NCBI GenBank assembly: GCA_963921195.1
Contig: OY992537.1
Location: 20,668,642 to 20,732,641, forward strand
Source of the DNA: Pegoplata infirma
Taxonomy: Eukaryota; Arthropoda; Insecta; Diptera; Anthomyiidae
Direction of reading: 5' to 3'
Length of the DNA stretch: 64,000 bases
Shown: one piece after another, positions 56,691 through 64,000 of the stretch
Position numbering within the stretch: the first letter of the stretch is position 1
Layout: each line of letters starts with the position of its first letter
Translations under genes and position numbers: made by a program
The notes under the pieces: generated by a model
What the model saw: the letters and a program-made list of their open reading frames with translations, nothing else
Told to the model about the DNA's origin: nothing
Database searches by the model: none

Positions 56691-58870
56691 AAAAAATTCT
56701 AGAGTTATTTATACATCGATAACAATAAACTTTTTATAGAAAATTTAAGAGTTATCGATAGATTTCTATAGAAAATGGTAGAGTTATCGATATATCGATA
56801 TGACAAAATTTTGCAGGGTTATCGACTACACAAAATTTTCTATAGAAAATTGAAGATCTATCTTCATATTGATTACACATAATTTAATATAGAACAGAGT
56901 TATCGATTTATCGATAACACAATATTTTCTATAGAAAATTGTAGAGTAAACGATGTATCAATAATACAAAATTTCTTATAGAAAATAAAAGAGTTATCGA
57001 ATTTTTGATAACACAAACGGTTCTGTAGAAAATGATAGAGTTATCGACATATCGATAACACAATATATAATATAAAAAATGGTAGACTTATCGACATATC
57101 TATAACAAAAAGTTTTCAATTAAAAATTCTGCAGTTGAAGACAACACAAAATTTTCTATAGAAAATTCTAGTGCTATCGATATATCGATAACACAAAATC
57201 TTTTAATGAAAATTGTATTGTTGATGATTAATCGATAACACAAAATATTTTCTATAGAAAATTGTAGAGTTATCAACAAGTCAAAAAATTTTGTATAGAA
57301 AATTGTAGTTATCAATATTTCGATAACTCAAAATTTCTATTGAAATTTTTTTGTAATTAATGATTCTACAATTTTTCTAAAGAAAATGTTCGATATTGGA
57401 AGTTTTGGAGTTTTCGATAACAAACAATTTTCTATAGAAAATTGTAGAGTTAGCAATAACACAATGTTTTCTATTGAAAATTATAGAGTTATCGATGTAT
57501 CGAAAACACAAAATTTTCAATAAAAAATTGTATAGTTATCGATAAGACAAACATTTTTATAGAAAATTATATAGTTATCGATATAAATATGAAAAACATA
57601 AAATTTTACATAGAAAATTGCTGAGTTAACGATATATCGATAGCAAAAATATTTTCTATTGTAGAGTTATCGATATATCGATAACACAAAATTTTCTGTA
57701 GAAAATTATATAGCTATCGATATATCACAAAATTTTCTATAGAAAATAGGGAGTTATCGACATATCGATAACACAAAATTGTCTATAGTAAATTATAGAG
57801 TTATTGATATACCGATAACACAATTTTTTAATAGAATATTGTAGAGTGATCGATATATCGATAACACAAAAATTTTCTAAAGAAAATGGTATAGCAATAT
57901 ACATATCGATATCTAAATTTTTAAGGAAAATTGTAGAGTTATCGTTAACACTAAATTTTTTAAAGGAATTTGGAGAGTTATCGATACATCGATAACTCGA
58001 TAAATCGATAACTCTAAAGAAAGTTGTATTTGATATATCGATAACACCAAATTTTCTATAGAAAATTGTAGAGTTATCGACATATCGATAACACAAAATT
58101 TTCTATAGAAAATTGTAGAGTTATCGATATATCGATAACACAACATTTTCTTTAGAAATTTTAGAGTTATCGATATATCGATAACACAAAATTTTCTATA
58201 GAAAATTGTAGAGTTATCGATATATTGATAACACAAAATTTTCTATTGAAAAATGTGGAGTAATCGATATATCGATAGTACAAAATTTTCTATAGAAAAT
58301 TTTAGAATTATCGATTTATCGATAACACAAAATTTGCCACAAAACATTTTCTTTAGAAAATTACAGAATATTTTCTATAGAAAATTGTAGAGTTATCGAT
58401 ATATCGATAACATAAAATTTTCTATTGAAAAATGTAGAGTTATCAATATATCGGGAGTACAAAATTTTCTATAGAAAATTTTAGAATTATCGATTTATCG
58501 ATAACACAAAATTTGATACAGAACATTTTCTTTAGAAAATTACAGAACATTTGCTATAGAAAATTGTAGAGTTATCGATATATCAATAATACAAAACTTT
58601 CTTTAGAAAATTGTAGAGTTATCGATATATCGATAATACAATTTTTTTATAGAAAGTTGTAGAGTTATATCGATATCACAAAATTTTCTTTAAAAAATTG
58701 TACAGTTATTGAGGTATCGATAACACAACATTTTCTAAAGAAAATTGTGGAGTTATCGAAATATCGATAACACTAAATTTTCTAAAGAAATTGTAGAATA
58801 TATTCGATATTTCGATACCACAAAATTTTCTATAGAGAAATTTCAATAGAAAATGGATGAGTTGTCAAGA
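56691..58870 (+). repeat. 47-bp array, block 3 (forward, best conserved)
   Basis: Forward units with the GATATATCGATA spacer. The most regular part is about 58030-58330, where adjacent units at 58071 and 58118 are exactly 47 bp apart and nearly identical. A ~170-bp larger unit (with AAATTTGCCACAAAACATTT or AAATTTGATACAGAACATTT) occurs at about 58240 and again near 58420. The array resumes briefly at 59760-59850 beyond a transposon insertion. Confidence 0.9.
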
Positions 58871-58872
58871 TA

Positions 58873-59748
58873 CACTGTGTCACAAATTTTCAACGAAGTC
58901 GTGACCAAATGAATCTGACACCTAATCTTTATGTAAATCCGATCGCTGAATCCGAATATGAAGTCAGAACGGTCAAAAGTAGAACAGTTTTCGAGATATT
59001 TACGAGAAAATCGAGAAAATTGCCGTTATTTGCTCTTTTCAACTTATTTTTTTAAAACCAAACAATAAAATCTTTTAAAATTTTATCACTTTGAATGTTA
59101 GCTTATTTCAATACGAACATTTTGTGCCCAATAGGATCCAGATCGGTGCAAAAATGACAAAGTTACAGTAGGTTAATTGAATAATCCCAATTTTTGACTT
59201 TTTTTTTAAAACACAAGTAAATATACAAAGCGAAATGTTAGTAATGAAACGTGGGTTAATTCACTAAATCTTCCGTAGCTTTGTCATTTTTGCACCAATC
59301 TGGGTCTTGTTGGGCGCAAAATGTTCGTGTTGAAATAAAATAATGTCATATGCAATAAAACATTATAATTTTTAATTGTTTGGTTTAAAAAAAATAACTT
59401 GAAAAGAGCAAAATTGCAAAAAATCATAAAATTCTTCATGAAGTTTGAACTTTTGTCCCCTGTAACTCTGTCATTTATTGACGTATCTTCACAAGCGACC
59501 CATGGTTATTTTAGTAATTTTATTATCTTTCATTAAAAAAAATGAAATACATAAATCGACGAATAGTTTTGAAGATATTTGCATTTAAGTGACATCATCT
59601 TTTCTAAAAACACAAATAACGCTTATTTGCGAATATCTCGAAAACTGTTCTACTTTTGACCATTCTGACTTTAAATTCGGATTCAGCGGACAATTTTACA
59701 TAAAGATTAGGTGTCAGATACATTTGGTCAAAAAACTGTCACGTAGTG
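58873..59748. mobile_element. CACTG-ended foldback element in the array (3-bp duplication ATA)
   Basis: An 876-bp element with ends CACTGTGTCACAAATTTTC (left) and CACTACGTGACAGTTTTTTG (right, inverted). The arms then share GACCAAATG, TCTGACACCTAATCTTTATG, GAATCCGAAT and AAAAGTAGAACAGTTTTCGA. ATA flanks both sides (58870-58872, 59749-59751). A CACTR terminus with a 3-bp duplication fits the CACTA/EnSpm-type superfamily, inferred only. The central part also has inverted CATTTTTGCACC and GAACATTTTG pairs. Confidence 0.75.
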
Positions 59749-59851
59749 ATATCAGTCACACAAAATTTTCAAGAAAAAATTTTTGAGTTATCGATATATC
59801 AATAACAGAAACTTTATATTAAAAATTTTAAATCTATCGATATTAAAATAT

Positions 59852-60799
59852 TTTTCTATAAAACATGAAACAAAAAATCCCAAAAAATGTTCTTGATTGG
59901 GGTAGTATGTTTTTTAAGGAAGTAAATAAAAAGGGCTTATGGTGTAAATAAAGCAAAGTATCCAGAAATGAAAACACAAAAAAAAAGTATATTTAAAATT
60001 TGAAACACGAGATTTAGAAAATGAATTATGTTTCGTTTATTTGCAAAGTCTTATGAAAAGAAAGAAAAGGGTGTAAGATTTTGTGGCAAAAGAAAAATAT
60101 AAATCATATTATAAATTTAAATATTGCTGTAGTGGCATTTATCTTATCGATAAAGTTACAAAAGAGATTTTCAAAATATGTAATATAAAATGTTTTCTTA
60201 GATTTTTCTTATTTTTTTAATAATAAACTAGAAACTTATGATTTTGTGGTTAAAGATAAACCAATAAATGATTTTACTATAAGTACAATTCTAAAAATAA
60301 AGTAATGAAAAATATTTATTTTAAAACCTAAAATATTTTATAATGTACACTTGAGTAAATCTTATCAAATATTATCTTTTACTTTAAATCTCGATTTAAT
60401 TGATTTTAGTTTGCTTACTACCACCCTTTAAATTTTATGTTCTCAAATCAATTAAATATCTTGTAGCCTTAGTTTTTAGGGTTTCCTTTTTGTAAACTAT
60501 AAAGAATTTTTGTGAGTTTTGTAAACCAATTTGAAACAATTTAATAAAACTTAAAAAAATATGAGTTTTATAATAATCAAATATAAATACTAGAGCAGCA
60601 TTACGTTGTATGGAGAAGTCTTAATTTTTTAAAAATTAATGTGTTCGGATAGGAATTGGATCGGATTTTACATTTTAAAGATGATTATTTGGTAATAAAA
60701 GTTCTTACGAGGGATTTGTTTCAAAACTTTGGCACGGGTTTGAGTTCTTCAATTACCCTGAAATTTTATATGTATTATTTTTAGACACAGTAACACAAT
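59852..60799. other. Unannotated AT-rich gap
   Basis: No gene or element recognised beyond the last array scraps. Ordinary AT-rich sequence. Confidence 0.5.
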
Positions 60800-60807
60800 A
60801 TTCCAAC

Positions 60808-61598
60808 TAGGGTGGAATATTCGATTAAACGATTAATCGAAATTTGCCATTTTTAAATTATTCGATTAAACAAATAAAATTTTAAAATTGTTCGATTAAT
60901 CGAATAATTACAAATTCAGAAATTTTCTAAAGATTTGTTTCGACCATTTTAAAAAAAATGGTACTTGAGTAAATAAACAACATTAATTACAAGTATTTTA
61001 ACATTTTAATAATAACAAAAAAACAAAATTACAATCATTTCAAAATTTATTAAAATTAAAGTTTTCTGCTAATTGGTTTGAGAAAATAAAAAAAATCATT
61101 TTGGAGATTTGTAAAATGTGCAGAATTCAAAAACAATTTTTTTGACAAATATATTGGATTACCGATATCACAAAAAAATTTATATTTATTATTATCCGAC
61201 TACATTTGGGAAAACTTTAAATTTGTAATTTTATTTTTTTTTTATAATTTAGTCCGTTTTTGCCCAAATCAGGTACTTATTTAGGTCGTTTAACAAATCC
61301 AAGCTTCAGGAGCAGCGAAAATCCGAAAACATATTTAAAACAAGGACCACTCAAGTAAACATGGCTGTATTTTTTTTTATTTTAACAGTAACTTACATTT
61401 GGTTTGTTTATTGGACTTAAAACTTTTAAAAAATTATACATATTTCCAGAAAAACCATATATTATTACTATTCGATTAATCGGCATAAATTCTTCGATTA
61501 ATCCTTTAATCGAAATTAGCAATTTTAAATTAATCGAACAATTATTCGTCTAAAATTGTTCGATTAATCGAACAAGAATTAATCGATTGAACACCCTA
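60808..61598. mobile_element. hAT-like MITE with TTCGATTAATCGAA repeats (TSD ATTCCAAC)
   Basis: A 791-bp element with ends TAGGGTGGAATATTCGATTA and, inverted, TAGGGTGTTCAATCGATTAA, flanked by a perfect ATTCCAAC at 60800-60807 and 61599-61606. Both subterminal zones (60824-60910 and 61468-61590) carry clustered CGATTAATCG palindromes. No open frame of note. Confidence 0.9.
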
Positions 61599-61606
61599 AT
61601 TCCAAC

Positions 61607-62368
61607 CGAAACACATTAATTTTTGCAATTTTAGTTTCAAGTGCCACCCTAATATACATACATAAGCTTCTTAATTGTCAAAACATTTATAAATAATAAA
61701 TATTACAAGTTCAAACATGCAATATGTAAATTGTAAAAATCTATACAATAAATTTTTAAATATTTTTTATTCAAATTCATTTCAATAATTGCTTCATTTT
61801 ATCATGTCCCGAATTTTTCATATTTTTTAATGCTTCAACGCAAGGTTTGATAACACATTGTAACAAATTTAAAAATAAAGTTTTGTGTCTGGTTCGGAAC
61901 AAATACACTCTAATCAATTTTCATGTAAATTTACCCTGTTTATAGTAGGTAACTTGTCTCCTACTATAAACCCTGTAAAAATACATGTTGTGCTTAAAGT
62001 GATAGACACAAAGTATGTAAACGTACATATTCATGTGTCTACAAAATGTTTCGGAACAAAAATGTTTCAATAAATATTACAGTGTTTGTGTGTAAACACA
62101 CATTTTAATTTAGTAAACTTAAAAAAGAAATGCCCGAAAATACATGAAAATTTTGTATTTATACATTGAAAATGTTATTAATGAAACCACCCAATCTATT
62201 CCAATTTCAAAAAATAAAACAAAAAAAAACAAAGAAAAGTATTTTTAAATGATCCTTTATTTAAAATAGAAAATGTTAATAAAGATTTAAAACAAAGCTA
62301 AAATCAAATAAAAGCGCTTAAATTAAATAAAAAAAAATTAAGATAAACAAATAAAAAATTAATAAAAA
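61607..62368. other. Gap with a TACTATAAA hairpin
   Basis: At 61930-61981, TTTACCCTGTTTATAGTAGG and its near-inverse CCTACTATAAACCCTGTAAA form a hairpin related to the inner repeat of the MITE at 27527-27699. CACTCTAATC at 61907 could be its left end, but no right end was found. The rest is AT-rich and unrecognised. Confidence 0.5.
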
Positions 62369-62431
62369 ATATATTTAGAGTTTTGTTCTAGTTCAAGAAG
62401 GGTTTGAACTAGAATAAAACTCTAAATATAT
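62369..62431. repeat. 63-bp near-perfect hairpin
   Basis: Arms of about 28 bp (ATATATTTAGAGTTTTGTTC on the left, its inverse on the right) with one mismatch enclose a short loop near GAAGGG. It could be a tiny MITE core or a small-RNA precursor; sequence alone cannot decide. Confidence 0.75.
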
Positions 62432-62519
62432 ATGCAATTATATAAAGACCGAATAAACCATTATTTGTATTTTTAATGCAAAAAATAAAAATAAATTAAT
62501 AAAAAATATAACCTAAAAC

Positions 62520-64000
62520 ATTTTATCTATTTTTATAAATTTTTGTTAGATCTAAGAATATTTCTATAAAACATATTTCTCAGAATCTGGAAATTTTTCT
62601 ATAGGAAATAATGTTTCATAATTAGAGAACTTTCTACATTAAAAATGTCTCAGACTTTGAGACTTTTTCTATAAACAAAATGTATCAGAATGTGAGAATT
62701 TTTCCATGGAAAAAAATGTCTCAGAATCTGAGAATTTCTCTATAGAAAAAACTTTTCAGAAGATGAGAAATTTTTTAAGAAAATATTTACAAAACCTGAC
62801 AATTTTTTTAAAGCAAAAAAGTCTCAGAATCTAAAACTTTTTGTATGGGAAATATGTCTAAGAATCTGATACTTTTTCTGTATGAAAAATTTTTTATAAA
62901 TTCTAAATAATTTTCAATAAAAAATGTCTCAGAATCAGAGAATTATCCTGCAGAAAAAGTGTCTTATAATTTAAATTATCTCAGAATCTGAGACTTTTCT
63001 ATAAGAAAAATGTCTCAGAATCTGACACTTTTTCTATAAGAAAAATGTCTCAGAATCTGAGACTTTTTCTATAAGAAAAATGTCTCAGAATCTGAGACTT
63101 TTTCTATAAGAAAAATGTCTCAGAATCTCAGACTTTTTCTATAAGAAAAATGTCTCAGAATCTGAGACTTTTTCTATAAGAAAAATGTCTCAGAATCTCA
63201 GACTTTTTCTATAAGAAAAATGTCTCAGAATCTGAGACTTTTTCTATAAGAAAAATGTCTCAGAATCTCAGACTTTTTCTATAAGAAAAATGTCTCAGAA
63301 TCTGAGACTTTTTCTATAAGAAAAATGTCTCAGAATCTGAGACTTTTTCTATAAGAAAAATGTCTCAGAATCTGAGACTTTTTCTATAAGAAAAATGTCT
63401 CAGAATCTGAGACTTTTTCTATAAGAAAAATGTCTCAGAATCTGAGACTTTTTCTATAAGAAAAATGTCTCAGAATCTGAGACTTTTTCTATAAGAAAAA
63501 TGTCTCAGAATCTAAGACTTTTTCTATAAGAAAAATGTCTCAGAATCTGAGACTTTTCCTATAAGAAAAATGTCTCAGAATCTGAGACTTTTTCTATAAG
63601 AAAAATGTCTCAGAATCTGATACTTTTTCAATAAGAAAAATGCCTCAGAATCTGATACTTTTTCTATAAGAAAAATGTCTCAGAGTCTGAGACTTTTTCA
63701 ATAAAAAAATATTTCAGAATCAGAGACTTTTTTATAAGAAAAATATCTCAGAATCCGAGACTTTTTTATAAGAAAAATATCTCAGAATCCGAGACTTTTT
63801 CTATAAGAAAAATGTCTCAGAATCTGAGATTTTTTCTATAAGAAAAATGTCTTAGAATATAAAACTTTTCTATAAGAAAAATGTTTTAGAATTTAAGACT
63901 TTTCTTTGTCTCTAATTCTGAGACTTTTCTATATAATAGAAAATTTGTCTCAATTTTTTTTTTAGAAAAAGTGTTTCAAATTCTAGGAATTTTTCTAGAG
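62520..64000 (+). repeat. 35-bp tandem array, GTCTCAGAATCTGAGAC type
   Basis: Units AGAAAAATGTCTCAGAATCT - GAGACTTTTTCTATA repeat every 35 bp. They are nearly perfect at about 62990-63680 (roughly 20 units) and degenerate on both sides up to the window end. The core is a 17-bp palindrome. Between about 63090 and 63300, units ending CTGAGAC alternate with units ending CTCAGAC, a 70-bp higher-order unit. The array probably continues past 64000. Confidence 0.95.

Noticed and set aside
57737..58236. Overlapping minus-strand open frames of 107-119 codons with CYRYIDNSTIFYRKFCVIDI-like repeats
   Set aside because: They are read-through of the 47-bp satellite unit; the periodic peptide follows the DNA period and occurs in more than one frame.
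48907..59850. A CRISPR-like array
   Set aside because: Units are contiguous and degenerate with no unique spacers, and the host appears to be an animal; it is a satellite-like tandem repeat.

Overview
This 64 kb window looks like repeat-packed, AT-rich nuclear DNA from an insect, most likely a higher fly (Diptera). That is inferred from the mobile elements (Tc1/mariner, Jockey-like and LOA/I-like LINEs, a Penelope-like element, many hAT-type non-autonomous elements), a short GT-AG intron inside a transposase, and CA microsatellites. I found no host protein-coding gene, rRNA or confident tRNA. The sequence could be intergenic or lie inside a very large intron. There are only two substantial open reading frames I accept: an apparently intact two-exon Tc1 transposase (19861-20919, minus) and the C-terminal part of a Penelope-like element with a GIY-YIG endonuclease (22955-23743, plus).

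Layout. 1-13 kb: decayed LINEs (Jockey-like at 1.0-3.5 kb; LOA/I-like fragments facing each other at 10.1-11.8 kb), a hAT-like foldback with a perfect 8-bp target duplication (4.28-5.43 kb), one of two copies of a Mutator-like MITE with 9-bp duplications, and two CCC...GGG-ended MITEs. 14.0-16.0 kb: a 2 kb palindrome built of ~330 bp units. 16.4-21.2 kb: a composite inverted-repeat element into which the live-looking Tc1 element is inserted; both share most of their terminal repeat. 21.5-26.2 kb: a nest in which an older repeat is interrupted by a Transib-like foldback (5-bp duplication, terminal CACAGTG), itself interrupted by the Penelope-like element. 27.4-30.5 kb: MITEs, a foldback with a hAT insertion, and a LINE RT relic. 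31.5-35.4 kb: tRNA-like pieces, SINE-like material and a further composite. 37.7-44.4 kb: palindromes, a hAT element carrying a mariner relic, and a long inverted Tc1-derived structure containing two later insertions.

From about 48.9 to 59.85 kb the window is dominated by a degenerate 47-bp tandem repeat whose unit is two joined palindromes, one of them carrying TATCGATA, the core of the fly DRE/BEAF-type binding site. The array changes strand several times, contains inverted and direct segmental duplications, and has been hit by at least two transposons. The last 1.5 kb is a separate 35-bp tandem array made of another palindrome.

The elements do not act as a pathway. What ties the window together is insertion history: many boundaries are supported by target-site duplications, and several by a second, uninterrupted copy of the same repeat elsewhere in the window. 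Family names for non-coding elements rest on termini and duplication length only and are inferences.
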